Assembly (NCBI GenBank): GCA_037443785.1
Contig: JBBINR010000021.1
Coordinates: 1-60,524 of the forward strand
Reading direction: 5' to 3'
Source: JAQUOA01 sp037443785
GTDB lineage: Bacteria > Bacteroidota > Ignavibacteria > UBA10030 > UBA8401
DNA: 60,524 nt
A program made the translations under genes and the position numbers. This document shows positions 9,709-18,450 of this stretch, piece by piece (positions within the stretch are counted from its first letter, which is position 1; the number at the start of each line of letters is the position of its first letter). The notes under the pieces were generated by a model, which saw nothing but the letters and a program-made list of their open reading frames with translations, had not been told where the DNA came from and ran no database searches.

Positions 9709-10296
9709 TTAAATTTCTCTTTCGGCAAACCTTTTTACAACTCGGGGGAGAAGCCTATGTTCAATCCGTAAGACTTTTGCTGCAAGTGTTTCTGCCGTAT
9801 CGGAGTCATCGATGTCAACACTTTCTTGATCGATGATCGAGCCTTTGTCGTATTCTTCATCCACAAAATGAACTGTGGCTCCGGTTTTTTTCTCCTTTGC
9901 GGCAATGACGGCTTCATGCACATGAATACCAAACATTCCTTCGCCGCCAAATTTTGGAAGCAGTGCCGGATGAATATTAATGATGCGATTGCGATACGCG
10001 CGCACAAGCGAGAGATCCAATTTCTTCATGTACCCTGCAAGCACAATAAAATTTACATTGTGCTGTCGAAGCGTTTCAATCATTGTGGTGTTGAACGCAT
10101 CGGTATTCGCAAATTGGCGTTGACTAATATGGAATGCAGGAATGTTGAATGAACGTGCGAGAGCCAATGCACCCGACTGAGAATTGTTACTGATAGCAAC
10201 AACAATTCGAGCGGGAATTTTTTCATTAAAAATTGCATCGTGCAATGCTTCAAAATTTGAGCCACGACCCGATGCAAAGACGGCAATGTTCAGCAA
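9709..10296 (-). CDS. purN: Phosphoribosylglycinamide formyltransferase
   Basis: Transfers a formyl group from 10-formyl-THF to GAR in purine synthesis. Motifs are ASGRGSNFEAL at the N-terminus, LAGYMKKL, the catalytic INIHPALLP segment with Asn and His, and VHFVDEEYDKGSII with the catalytic Asp. Length 195 is normal. The only start upstream of the conserved N-terminus is TTG at 10294-10296, with AGGA about 8 bp before it. It is the first gene of the purN-purH-mreB-mreC run and follows a good promoter at 10333-10361. Confidence 0.95.
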   Translation of the reverse strand: MLNIAVFASGRGSNFEALHDAIFNEKIPARIVVAISNNSQSGALALARSFNIPAFHISQRQFANTDAFNTTMIETLRQHNVNFIVLAGYMKKLDLSLVRAYRNRIINIHPALLPKFGGEGMFGIHVHEAVIAAKEKKTGATVHFVDEEYDKGSIIDQESVDIDDSDTAETLAAKVLRIEHRLLPRVVKRFAEREI

Positions 10297-10332
10297 TCGT
10301 TCAATCCTTCAACGGAGCAAAATTACAATACA

Positions 10333-10361
10333 AAAATACGGAACACAACGTGGTTTGTCAA
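10333..10361 (-). promoter_or_regulatory. Sigma-70 type promoter of purN-purH-mreBC
   Basis: On the minus strand the sequence reads TTGACA (10361-10356), a 17 bp spacer and TATTTT (10338-10333). The expected start point is about 30 bp before the TTG start of purN. The spacing and hexamers match the other promoters noted in this window. Confidence 0.65.
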
Positions 10362-10414
10362 TATAAAACCCTGATTTTTCAACGAGTTATAAAGATTTTT
10401 TTGATGCGAGAAGG

Positions 10415-11356
10415 TTACAAGACAGCCGATTCCAAAAATGAGATCATTCCTTTATGCGCGTCCATCGCTGCACTTATTCCAATCGGCATCGTCAGTTTTT
10501 GAGGCACGTGTCCGTAGACTAATCCGGTCATGATTGGTTTTTTCATTCCGGACAAGCAGTCGTCAAGAATTTGTTCAACAGTGAGAAATGGTTTTGATGT
10601 GTCGGAAGTTTTCACGTCAGTTAATTCGCCGATAATAATACCCCTAGTTTGGTCGAATACGAGGGCAATTTTTAGTTGATTCATCATTCGGTCAAAGCGA
10701 TATGACTCTTCATCGACTTCCTCAAGAAAAAGAATGGAATTTTTATACGAAGGACTGAAGGGACTTCCCAAAAGTGAAGTAATCAATGAAAGATTTCCTC
10801 CGAGAAGGGTTCCTGACGCTTTTCCCCCTTTCAATGCCTGGAATGTACGTTCATCGGGATTTTTAATAGAACCAAGTTTCTTTTTTGAGGTTATCATCTG
10901 CCAAAAATGTTCTTCGGTGAACGGGTCGATTCCTTTGAACATTTCCACGCCAACCATCGGCCCAGAAAAAGTGATAAGGCCTGTTTTTTTAAATATTGCT
11001 AGCTGCAATCCCGTTAGATCGCTATAACCAACCAAAATTTTTGGATTCTTTTTAATCAAGTTGAAATTTACAAGAGAGAGCAGTCGCGGAGTTCCATACC
11101 CACCTCGTACGGCAATAATGGCTTTTACTTGCGTATCGGCAAACATATCATTGATATCGCTTGCACGTTCTTCATCAGTTCCGGCGAGATAGCCATACAC
11201 TTTTTCAATATTCTTTCCGAGTTTGACGTTATATCCAAGACGCTCGAGGTATTCAGCCCCCTTCGTAATTTTTTCAAACGCACTCGGCGGGCTTGCAGGT
11301 GCTATAACGCCGATGAGGTCGCCTTTTTTTAATGCGGATGGTCTCAGTGCTTTCAT
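10415..11356 (-). CDS. ldcA: LD-carboxypeptidase (peptidase S66)
   Basis: S66 serine peptidase of the LdcA/MccF family, which removes the terminal D-Ala from tetrapeptides during murein recycling; some relatives instead cleave microcin C-like compounds. The 313 residues include VRGGYGTPRLL, the nucleophile elbow GYSDLTGLQ with catalytic Ser near residue 117, LFLEEVDE with the catalytic Glu, and GHVPQKLTMPIG with the catalytic His. No signal peptide is seen, so it is cytoplasmic. It starts 2 bp after the stop of the upstream membrane-protein gene, so the two are coupled. The symbol is by family. Confidence 0.9.
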   Translation of the reverse strand: MKALRPSALKKGDLIGVIAPASPPSAFEKITKGAEYLERLGYNVKLGKNIEKVYGYLAGTDEERASDINDMFADTQVKAIIAVRGGYGTPRLLSLVNFNLIKKNPKILVGYSDLTGLQLAIFKKTGLITFSGPMVGVEMFKGIDPFTEEHFWQMITSKKKLGSIKNPDERTFQALKGGKASGTLLGGNLSLITSLLGSPFSPSYKNSILFLEEVDEESYRFDRMMNQLKIALVFDQTRGIIIGELTDVKTSDTSKPFLTVEQILDDCLSGMKKPIMTGLVYGHVPQKLTMPIGISAAMDAHKGMISFLESAVL

Positions 11357-11358
11357 GG

Positions 11359-12180
11359 TTAATGCTTTATTTCCATAATATGAAACAGATAAATCAACGT
11401 CAACTCGATCCCCGTTGCTTTGTCGTCGATGGAAAAATTTTTAATTCCGATAAGTCGAAATGAGAGATCACCGAATGATTGTTCCGCGCCCATTTTCCAG
11501 TTTCGTAAACCGTTGACACCCACGCCGGAGTGTCCTGTTCTGCCTGTGCGTTGTATTGTGAGAAATGTGGACGAAGCAATAGGAAAGGTGTAAGCAAAAC
11601 CGTACATACAGACGTCGTGTTGTGCACCTGTTTTTGTGGGATCACTTAAGATTCCTAAACCGACATTAGCCGTCCATAATCCGGCAAAATGTTTTTCAAT
11701 TAAGAAGGACGAAAAAAAGTTCATTTCGTCTATTCCCAGACCGGATTCATTGCTTGCATTGGGAAGTTGGATCCCAAATTTAATTGAAAATCCGATGCCC
11801 GTTTTATATTCAGGTAGAATTCCAAACTTTGTCCATAAAGAAAAATCACCAATATCGCCTGTAGGATTATTTGTTGTCGCGACAGAAGAATTAAATGCCG
11901 GCTTCCTTTCTTTGATATCAAGAAGATTGAGAAGTGTACCGTCAGTTTGTAATTCTACATACTGGCTGAGTGAGATACAGAAGCGTAGATTGCCGAGTTT
12001 AATCAGATTTCCTGAAAGGCCGGAAAGAGGGTAATCTTGATTGTGAAAGTATGCAGCACCGAAATCAATTTGCGCATGTCCTGCTTCGAGAAGAGACGCG
12101 GGTTCAATTGGTAATGGATGCTGCTGCGCAGCAAGAAAAACGGGAAGAGTGAAAGTGAGAAGAAATAGAAGATTCTTCAA
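11359..12180 (-). CDS. Predicted outer-membrane beta-barrel protein, unknown function
   Basis: A 273-residue protein with a signal peptide (MKNLLFLLTFTLPVFLAAQ, cleavage near residue 19) and then alternating amphipathic strands rich in aromatic and Gly residues, e.g. LWTKFGILPEYKTGIGFSIKF and TANVGLGILSDP, which suggests a small outer-membrane barrel of the 'transporter/DUF3187-like' sort. It ends in a hydrophobic strand with aromatic residues. I do not recognise a specific family. It is transcribed just ahead of the LD-carboxypeptidase with a 2 bp gap. Confidence 0.7.
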   Translation of the reverse strand: MKNLLFLLTFTLPVFLAAQQHPLPIEPASLLEAGHAQIDFGAAYFHNQDYPLSGLSGNLIKLGNLRFCISLSQYVELQTDGTLLNLLDIKERKPAFNSSVATTNNPTGDIGDFSLWTKFGILPEYKTGIGFSIKFGIQLPNASNESGLGIDEMNFFSSFLIEKHFAGLWTANVGLGILSDPTKTGAQHDVCMYGFAYTFPIASSTFLTIQRTGRTGHSGVGVNGLRNWKMGAEQSFGDLSFRLIGIKNFSIDDKATGIELTLIYLFHIMEIKH

Positions 12181-12201
12181 TCAATTAATATTTTTGTGAA
12201 A

Positions 12202-12238
12202 TAAAAAAGCCGATGAATATGTTCATCGACTCATTTTT
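12202..12238 (-). terminator. Terminator of the nuoA-F operon
   Basis: An inverted repeat with arms at 12208-12217 and 12222-12231 (CGATGAA/TTCATCG core, 4-base loop) begins right after the nuoF stop. Read on the minus strand the stem is followed by TTTTTTA. A T-run on the other side makes it symmetrical. Confidence 0.75.
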
Positions 12239-13495
12239 TTAAGCGGCGACTATTTCTTCGCGCTTTACACGTTTTTCAAATTCTTCTCGGAACCGGCGTA
12301 CGAAACTTTGGACAGGCCATGCGGCGGCATCTCCCAATGCACAAATTGTATTTCCTTCTATATGGTTTGCTACATCCACCAGCATATCAATATCTTCCGG
12401 ACGCGCTTCATAATGTTCAAATCGATGAAGCATCTTTTCAAGCCAACCTGTTCCTTCGCGGCATGGCGTGCATTGCCCGCACGATTCATGATGATAGAAA
12501 TGTGAAATGCGCGCTAACACACGGACGAGATCCGTATCTTCATCCATAACAATTAAGCCGGCTGTGCCAACTGATGAACCAGCTACTTTTAAGGAATCCG
12601 CATCCATGCACACGCCCTCGAGATTTTCTCCACGCAAAATCATTGTTGAGGATCCGCCCGGAATAACGGCTTTAATCTTTTTCCCATTTGGAACGCCGCC
12701 AGCATATTCATTAATCAATGTAAGAAGCGGAACACCCGTAGGAATTTCGTATACTCCGGGTTTGTTGACATGACCGCTGATGCCGACCAGAATTGGCCCG
12801 GGATGTTTCGGTACGCCAATTTTTGAATACCATTCTGCACCTTTATTGATGATCAAAGGCACGTTTGTCATCGTTTCAACATTGTTGATCGTCGTCGGCA
12901 TTCCGAAGACACCTTTTGCCGCAGGAAATGGCGGCTTTACACGTGGATAGCCACGTTCGCCTTCGATTGAATTCATCAACGCAGATTCTTCACCGCAAAT
13001 GTATGCACCTGCACCGGAATGAGTGTAGATGTTCGTCGAAAATTCTGTTCCAAGAATTTTTTCGCCGATGTAACCTTTTGCGTATGCATCTTCAAGAGCT
13101 TTATCAACCATCTTAATCCATTTGCGATATTCGCCGCGGATATAAATGTATGCAGTCGTAATCCCCATCGCATAACATCCGATAAGAATTCCTTCAATCA
13201 TCATGTGCGGATTGAACTCGAAAATTCTTCTGTCTTTGAATGTTCCCGGTTCCGATTCGTCACCGTTCACGCAAAGATATTTCGGCTTTTCATTTCCTTT
13301 TGGCATGAACGACCATTTTAATCCTGTGGGGAAACATGCACCGCCCCGTCCACGAAGACTCGATTTTTTTACCTCATCAGTCACTTCTTCGGGTTTCATT
13401 TGCAATGCTTTTCGCAATGCCTGATAGCCGCCGTTTTGCTCGTAGACGTCAATTTGATGAAGATTAGGGATATCCGGTAAAATATATTTTTCCAT
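12239..13495 (-). CDS. nuoF: NADH-quinone oxidoreductase subunit F
   Basis: NADH-binding flavoprotein of complex I, carrying FMN and the N3 [4Fe-4S] cluster. The 418 residues include the Gly-rich FMN/NADH site GRGGACFPTGLKW near residue 50, GAGAYICGEESALMNSIEG near 160 and the cluster ligands CGQCTPC near 340 plus the Cys in NTICALGD near 385. It is the last gene before a terminator, so nuoG and the membrane arm genes H-N must be encoded elsewhere. It lies 37 bp after nuoE. Confidence 0.97.
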   Translation of the reverse strand: MEKYILPDIPNLHQIDVYEQNGGYQALRKALQMKPEEVTDEVKKSSLRGRGGACFPTGLKWSFMPKGNEKPKYLCVNGDESEPGTFKDRRIFEFNPHMMIEGILIGCYAMGITTAYIYIRGEYRKWIKMVDKALEDAYAKGYIGEKILGTEFSTNIYTHSGAGAYICGEESALMNSIEGERGYPRVKPPFPAAKGVFGMPTTINNVETMTNVPLIINKGAEWYSKIGVPKHPGPILVGISGHVNKPGVYEIPTGVPLLTLINEYAGGVPNGKKIKAVIPGGSSTMILRGENLEGVCMDADSLKVAGSSVGTAGLIVMDEDTDLVRVLARISHFYHHESCGQCTPCREGTGWLEKMLHRFEHYEARPEDIDMLVDVANHIEGNTICALGDAAAWPVQSFVRRFREEFEKRVKREEIVAA

Positions 13496-13532
13496 TTTAA
13501 CTTTGCTGTCTAATCCGTCGAGGGATGTTAAT

Positions 13533-13997
13533 TCATTTTAAACTTGTGAGTAATTGTTCTGTTTTTTCCGGAGTAAGATTCTCGTAGTAATCTTCTCCAA
13601 TTGCAACCATAGGAGCGCCGCTGCATGCGCCCATACATTCAACTTCGGTAACGGTAAATTTTCCATCTGCCGATGTTTGTCCGAGTTTAGCTCCGCAATG
13701 CTTTTCAAGCGCGCCAACAATCTTATCAGAGCCTTTCAACATACACGAAACATTGGTACATACTTCAATATGATATTTCCCGTGCTGTTTGGATTTATAC
13801 ATGGTGTAAAATGTCACCACGCCAAGCACATGAGCATGCGGAACCTCAAGAAGATTTCCGATGTATTTCATCATTTCTTCGGAGATCCAGCCTTCTTGTT
13901 CCTGTGCAATCCACAGCACCGGAAGGAGGGCAGCTTTTTTTGTCGGATACTTTTTATAGAGAGCTTCGACTTTTTGGAGATTTTCTTTTGTCAGCAT
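13533..13997 (-). CDS. nuoE: NADH-quinone oxidoreductase subunit E
   Basis: Thioredoxin-like [2Fe-2S] subunit of the NADH dehydrogenase module, partner of NuoF. The 154 residues carry the four ligands as CTNVSC (spacing C-x4-C) near residues 81-86 and CMGAC near 117-121. The start is ATG at 13997. It lies in the operon between nuoD (63 bp upstream) and nuoF. Confidence 0.96.
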   Translation of the reverse strand: MLTKENLQKVEALYKKYPTKKAALLPVLWIAQEQEGWISEEMMKYIGNLLEVPHAHVLGVVTFYTMYKSKQHGKYHIEVCTNVSCMLKGSDKIVGALEKHCGAKLGQTSADGKFTVTEVECMGACSGAPMVAIGEDYYENLTPEKTEQLLTSLK

Positions 13998-14060
13998 AAA
14001 ATATAGTTTTAAACGTAAAACCTCCTGAAGATTTTCATCCCTCCGAAGGTTGAATTAAAA

Positions 14061-15329
14061 TTACTTATCCGCTTCACCCATCACCGGATCGAGACTGCCG
14101 AGAATTGCAACGATATCGGAAATCATTCTTCCTTCAACAAGCAGCGGAGTTGATTGCAAATTCATGAATGAGGGGGAGCGGATCTTCAATCGCCACGGAT
14201 GTCCTTCGCCGCGTGATTGAATATAGAAACCAAGCTCGCCTTTTGATGCTTCAACAGCGTGATATACTTCGCCCTTCGGCGGATTTACACCGAAGTTGAT
14301 GATCATGAAATCGTGAATCAATTCTTCCATCTTTGTATAGATGCGATCTTTTCGAGGTAGGACTTTTTTTGGTTCATTTGCGTGAACAGGGCCATCGGGA
14401 ATTTTTTCAAGGCACTGACGGACAATCTTGGTGCTTTCTTTTACTTCATTAACACGAACATAATATCGTGATAAGCAATCGCCGCCATGAAAAACAGGAA
14501 TACTAAAATCCAATTCATTGTAAACTAAATACGGTTCTTTTCGGCGGAGATCATGTTCGATACCGACCGCGCGAATATTAGGACCACACATCCCAAGTGC
14601 TACCGCTTTTTCTTTTGTGATAACACCGACGCCTTCCATGCGCTCAACGAAGATCCGGTTGGTGTTCAACATCTTAATACATTCGTCAAACTTTTCCGGA
14701 AATTGGTCGATGAACTGACTAATTGCAGATTTTACTTCCGGTGTCATATCATGTGCCAAGCCGCCAATACGTGTAAAACTTGTTGTAAATCTCGCTCCGG
14801 TCAGCAATTCAAAAATATCATACAATTTTTCACGTTCGCGGAACGACCACGTAAAAACCGTCAATGCGCCAACATCCATTGCTAACGCGCCAACACCAAG
14901 CAAGTGGGAGGAAATACGAGCAAGCTCCGAAATGATTGTGCGAATATATTGTGCGCGTTTTGGGGCTTCAATACCAACAAGCTTTTCGACCGCAAGGACA
15001 TATGCGGTATTGTTCATCAAAGGGGAGAGGTAATCAAGTCTGTCAGTGTGAGGAATAAATTCGTGATAGGATACGTTCTCTGCAAGTTTTTCGTAGCCTC
15101 GATGGAGATAGCCGAGTTCAGGAACGCAGGCAACAACCGTTTCACCGTCCAGTTTGATGAGCAATCGCAAAACACCGTGTGTAGCAGGATGCTGCGGACC
15201 CATATTCAGGATCATTTGATTATCAAGTGCATCATCAAAATGAACTGAAGTATCTTTATTTTCCAGGGCGGCAAGAATCTTTTGCTGCCGAATTTCCATT
15301 GCTTGTTCTAAATTCATCTGTGTATACAA
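14061..15329 (-). CDS. nuoD: NADH-quinone oxidoreductase subunit D
   Basis: 49-kDa-type subunit that forms the quinone-binding pocket with NuoB. The 422 residues contain NMGPQHPATHGVLRL near residue 40, the quinone-site HRGYEKLAE near 85 and the C-terminal DPVMGEADK ending typical of the family (the former NiFe-hydrogenase large-subunit end). It is a stand-alone NuoD, not fused to NuoC, which lies 6 bp upstream. Confidence 0.97.
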   Translation of the reverse strand: MYTQMNLEQAMEIRQQKILAALENKDTSVHFDDALDNQMILNMGPQHPATHGVLRLLIKLDGETVVACVPELGYLHRGYEKLAENVSYHEFIPHTDRLDYLSPLMNNTAYVLAVEKLVGIEAPKRAQYIRTIISELARISSHLLGVGALAMDVGALTVFTWSFREREKLYDIFELLTGARFTTSFTRIGGLAHDMTPEVKSAISQFIDQFPEKFDECIKMLNTNRIFVERMEGVGVITKEKAVALGMCGPNIRAVGIEHDLRRKEPYLVYNELDFSIPVFHGGDCLSRYYVRVNEVKESTKIVRQCLEKIPDGPVHANEPKKVLPRKDRIYTKMEELIHDFMIINFGVNPPKGEVYHAVEASKGELGFYIQSRGEGHPWRLKIRSPSFMNLQSTPLLVEGRMISDIVAILGSLDPVMGEADK

Positions 15330-15335
15330 TCAAAA

Positions 15336-15818
15336 TTATTTACGAGGAAGTGGAATCGAATCAGGAATGCCCATCATCGGAAAATCTTTGCGAAGAGGAT
15401 AATACTCAAAATCTTCCGGCATATACATTCTTCGCATGTCATTGTTGCCGTCAAAAATCACTCCGATCATATCGTAGGTTTCGCGTTCAGGCCATTCTGC
15501 GCCGGGCCATACGCTGGTTACCGAAGGACAATGAAGGTTGCTTTCGTCAACAAATACTTTTAATCGGATTCTGTGATTTCGTGAAATTGAATACAAGTTA
15601 TAGATCACTTCAAAACGATTTTCAGGAGTGTATGCATCTGCTCCACAAATATCACTGCAATAATCGAATTGGCATTCTTCATGATCACGCAGGAACATGC
15701 AGATCGAAACAATTTCTTCGCTTTTAACTACGACAGTGGTTTCTCCGCGGAATTCTTTCACCGAAAGGATATTGTCGGAAAATTTCTCTTGTAATTTCTC
15801 TACAACGGTTGTAATCAT
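15336..15818 (-). CDS. nuoC: NADH-quinone oxidoreductase subunit C
   Basis: 30-kDa subunit of the hydrophilic arm. The 160 residues show the family signature ERETYDMIGVIFDGN near residue 110 and RRMYMPEDFEYYPLRKDFP close to the C-terminus. It lies 6 bp after nuoB and 6 bp before nuoD, the standard order. Confidence 0.96.
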   Translation of the reverse strand: MITTVVEKLQEKFSDNILSVKEFRGETTVVVKSEEIVSICMFLRDHEECQFDYCSDICGADAYTPENRFEVIYNLYSISRNHRIRLKVFVDESNLHCPSVTSVWPGAEWPERETYDMIGVIFDGNNDMRRMYMPEDFEYYPLRKDFPMMGIPDSIPLPRK

Positions 15819-15824
15819 AAATTT

Positions 15825-16367
15825 TTAATTGTTAATGCCTTGAATCTGCAGTAATTGTTGTTTTTCAATTCGTTCTGCCGCAACGGTCATTGGCGTACTT
15901 CGGCTTTCACCGCGTTGAATTTTATCTTGAATCATCATAAGCGCGTTCAAAAGGTTATCCGGGCGGGGTGGGCATCCGCCGACGTAAACATCTACCGGAA
16001 GAAACTGATCAATACCTTGGACAACAGAATAGGTACGATACATTCCGCCCGATGATGTACATGCACCCATTGCAATAACCCATTTCGGATCGGGCATTTG
16101 ATCATAAATTTTTCGAACAACAGTCGCCATTTTATATGTCGTTGTGCCGGCAACAATTAACAGATCGGACTGACGGGGTGAGAAGCGAAACACTTCTGCT
16201 CCAAATCGCGACACGTCGAACCGCGGCATCGCGAATGCCATCATCTCAATTCCGCAGCATGAAATTCCGAGCGGCATGGGCCACACAGAATTTTTTCTAC
16301 ACCAATTAATTGCTGAATCAATGGTAGTCGTAATGGCGGAATCACCCAGCGCATGCTCTAATCCCAT
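15825..16367 (-). CDS. nuoB: NADH-quinone oxidoreductase subunit B
   Basis: Carries the terminal [4Fe-4S] cluster N2 that reduces quinone. Ligands are the tandem Cys in CCGIEMM near residue 37, the Cys in GACTSSGGMY near residue 103 and the Cys in GGCPPRPD near residue 133. The length of 180 is normal. Its start overlaps the end of nuoA by 10 bp, indicating translational coupling. Confidence 0.97.
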   Translation of the reverse strand: MGLEHALGDSAITTTIDSAINWCRKNSVWPMPLGISCCGIEMMAFAMPRFDVSRFGAEVFRFSPRQSDLLIVAGTTTYKMATVVRKIYDQMPDPKWVIAMGACTSSGGMYRTYSVVQGIDQFLPVDVYVGGCPPRPDNLLNALMMIQDKIQRGESRSTPMTVAAERIEKQQLLQIQGINN

Positions 16368-16711
16368 TGTAACGCTCCTTTTTTAAGAATATAAATATAT
16401 CCTACGAATAAGATAACGATGAATACTACCATCTCTATATATCCAAACAATCCTAACGCACGAAAGTTCACCGCCCATGGATATAAGAAAATAACTTCGA
16501 TATCGAACAGGATAAATAATACTGCGACCATATAGTATTTTACGGAAAAACGTTCTCGTGCAGACCGAACAGGTGCCATACCGCTTTCATATGTAGAAAG
16601 TTTTTCAGGGTTTGGTCGATGTGGCCCAAGAATTCTGTGAAGTGTGTATAAGATTAATCCGAGGGCCACTCCAACGGAAATCATTATTACAATTGGAATA
16701 TAAGATTGCAT
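16358..16711 (-). CDS. nuoA: NADH-quinone oxidoreductase subunit A
   Basis: Small membrane subunit of complex I with three transmembrane helices (about residues 5-25, 58-80 and 88-108). The loop after the first helix has the family signature YESGMAP, and FDIEVIFLYPWA lies in the second helix. It is the first gene of the nuoABCDEF operon, about 30 bp from a predicted promoter. Confidence 0.96.
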   Translation of the reverse strand: MQSYIPIVIMISVGVALGLILYTLHRILGPHRPNPEKLSTYESGMAPVRSARERFSVKYYMVAVLFILFDIEVIFLYPWAVNFRALGLFGYIEMVVFIVILFVGYIYILKKGALQWD

Positions 16712-16745
16712 CGTGTGTTTTATTTGTTAATAATTTTTATAGGGA

Positions 16746-16774
16746 AATTTATCGAAAAAATGCCCTAAAGTCAA
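16746..16774 (-). promoter_or_regulatory. Sigma-70 type promoter of nuoABCDEF
   Basis: On the minus strand TTGACT (16774-16769), a 17 bp spacer, then TAAATT (16751-16746). The predicted transcription start is about 30 bp from the nuoA ATG. Confidence 0.7.
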
Positions 16775-18206
16775 CGAAATGATAGAGTTAGGGTATTGAA
16801 TTTTCAAAATTAGTTTAAAATATGTAAGCGCCTGTGAAATACTTTTATAGATATTCCTTTAAGAGTTTGGGTCTTCTTCTTCAGTAATATTTCTTTCGTC
16901 TAAACAGTTTACACCATATCATGTCCACATATTATTGAGAAAAAGTGGTTTAGGAGATTGGACTTTCGCGTGCATTAAGAAAAGGAGAGAATCTTTTTGG
17001 GAAGAAAAAAATGTTTTTTTTACATATATAATAGAGTAGAAATGAACTTTTCACTAAATGATTCCTGCACGACGAGATAGATTTGTGTCAATTTCCATTC
17101 TCCTGGAGTAAGAAAAATTAAGAAAAATCATATCACTCAAAATATTCTTTTGTCAGAATAACGGTATTTTTTCTCACTGATATAGTTAGAAGTTTTACAG
17201 CAAATATATAATTTTGTCACTTTGAACTCAGCTTTCATAGTCGATTACTTCTTTACTTGTCTATATATTCTGTTCCTAAATGATCATAAATACGTTTGCA
17301 AGAATTTTACTGCTTTTGCCATTTCCATTGCGGCGTTTTTAATGAACTTTATTGATAATTTTACACTTGTAATGGTTTAAGCTGTTCAGTGTCAATGAAG
17401 GTGAGTTTATCAGAGTGTTTGTGTTACACAGGTAACATTGTATTAGTGCAACTGCAGTTTTTTCCTGCAGCGTTACTAATCGATTTCTATTTACTGAAGC
17501 GCTGCTGTCGATATGTTTTGTTTCTCGTCTCGAATCCGCTTAAAACAGTTAGGCATGAAAAATCTAATTCATAGAATAAATTTTGTTGAAGAAATCGCGA
17601 ATAGGGTTAACAAATTATCTGTTCTTTTGATTATTCCGATTTTATAAATTGATAAAAATTTTTGAATAGTATTTTCCGTTTTTGGTTTTTCAACTTTACT
17701 CAAAACATTGTTTGAAACATATAAATGTAATAATAATGGAGATATCGTAATACGCACCTTTCAATTGTGATGATCATTATATTAAGCAGTAATGCGATCT
17801 TGTTATTTCGATAGAGATATCAATCGATCCGCGTTTGAGAGTTAACAATTTACCGGCAGTATTTATTAACCAAGGTGCTATGGAAATGCTTTATGAGGTT
17901 TGCGTGTAAACACTGCTTCGAACGTATTTTTTTATTCCCTCAAACATTGTATTGATATGAAAAATGATGCCGTAACATTTATCGATCATTTTTAAAATAC
18001 TTAATGCAGTATAAAGTAATTTCGTCACTTGATATTTTCTCATATGCTTATTATAAAACTATAACGGCGCTCGAGAAAATAATCAGATTAAGGCTGCTTT
18101 ATAACGGCATTACGTGTCATTTGTCAATGACTTTGTTTTCTTTCTCATGCTTGTCAAGTTAAGTTTTATGGTAACATATTGATCTTTAAAAAACTTAATT
18201 TTTCCC
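16775..18206. other. 1.4 kb AT-rich non-coding stretch
   Basis: Between the nuo promoter and the nrdJ promoter I find no open frame with coding character; the longest, about 60 codons, have no Shine-Dalgarno site and no recognisable sequence. There is no tRNA cloverleaf, tmRNA, RNase P or B12-riboswitch core that I can recognise. Visible structure is limited to small dyads such as TGTTAC-ACAG-GTAACA (17422-17437) and CTGCAG-N7-CTGCAG (17452-17470). Composition is more AT-rich than the flanking genes. It may be a decayed gene region or hold an unrecognised RNA. Confidence 0.5.
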
Positions 18207-18235
18207 TTGACTTGATTGGTGTAACCATCTATATT
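18207..18235 (+). promoter_or_regulatory. Sigma-70 type promoter of nrdJ with flanking dyad
   Basis: TTGACT (18207-18212), 17 bp spacer, TATATT (18230-18235), giving a leader of about 210 bases before nrdJ. A dyad TGTAAC (18220-18225) / GTTACA (18244-18249) brackets the -10 element and the likely start point, the position expected of an operator. The dyad may be chance. Confidence 0.6.
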
Positions 18236-18310
18236 CGCATGTAGTTACATCTGTTATACACACTCCTCGTTACTAAATTGTTGTTGAAGAAAGCTTAATA
18301 TCACGTTGTT

Positions 18311-18330
18311 TTTCCTCAAAATTGAGGAAA
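18311..18330. promoter_or_regulatory. Perfect 9-bp dyad in the nrdJ leader
   Basis: TTTCCTCAA and TTGAGGAAA flank a 2-base centre, 121 bp before the nrdJ start and about 70 bases into the predicted leader. The tiny centre suits a dimeric protein site on DNA better than an RNA hairpin. It does not match the NrdR box as I know it. Confidence 0.45.
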
Positions 18331-18450
18331 TGGTGAGCTTTTTGTGTCATTGATTACTATTCAGGTAAACTGAAGATTTTTTCAAAATTTAAGTGTAAGT
18401 AAATTCAATTATTTTTTTATAACCATTATTTTTGGGAGGGTAAAACTCCG

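Noticed and set aside
17389..17574. 61-codon open frame in the nuoA-nrdJ gap
   Set aside because: No Shine-Dalgarno site, no recognisable sequence, Cys/Leu-rich random look; consistent with chance in AT-rich DNA.
16775..18450. Cobalamin riboswitch ahead of the B12-dependent nrdJ
   Set aside because: I looked for the B12-box core and its GCCACTG-like element and found neither; an Infernal search would settle it.
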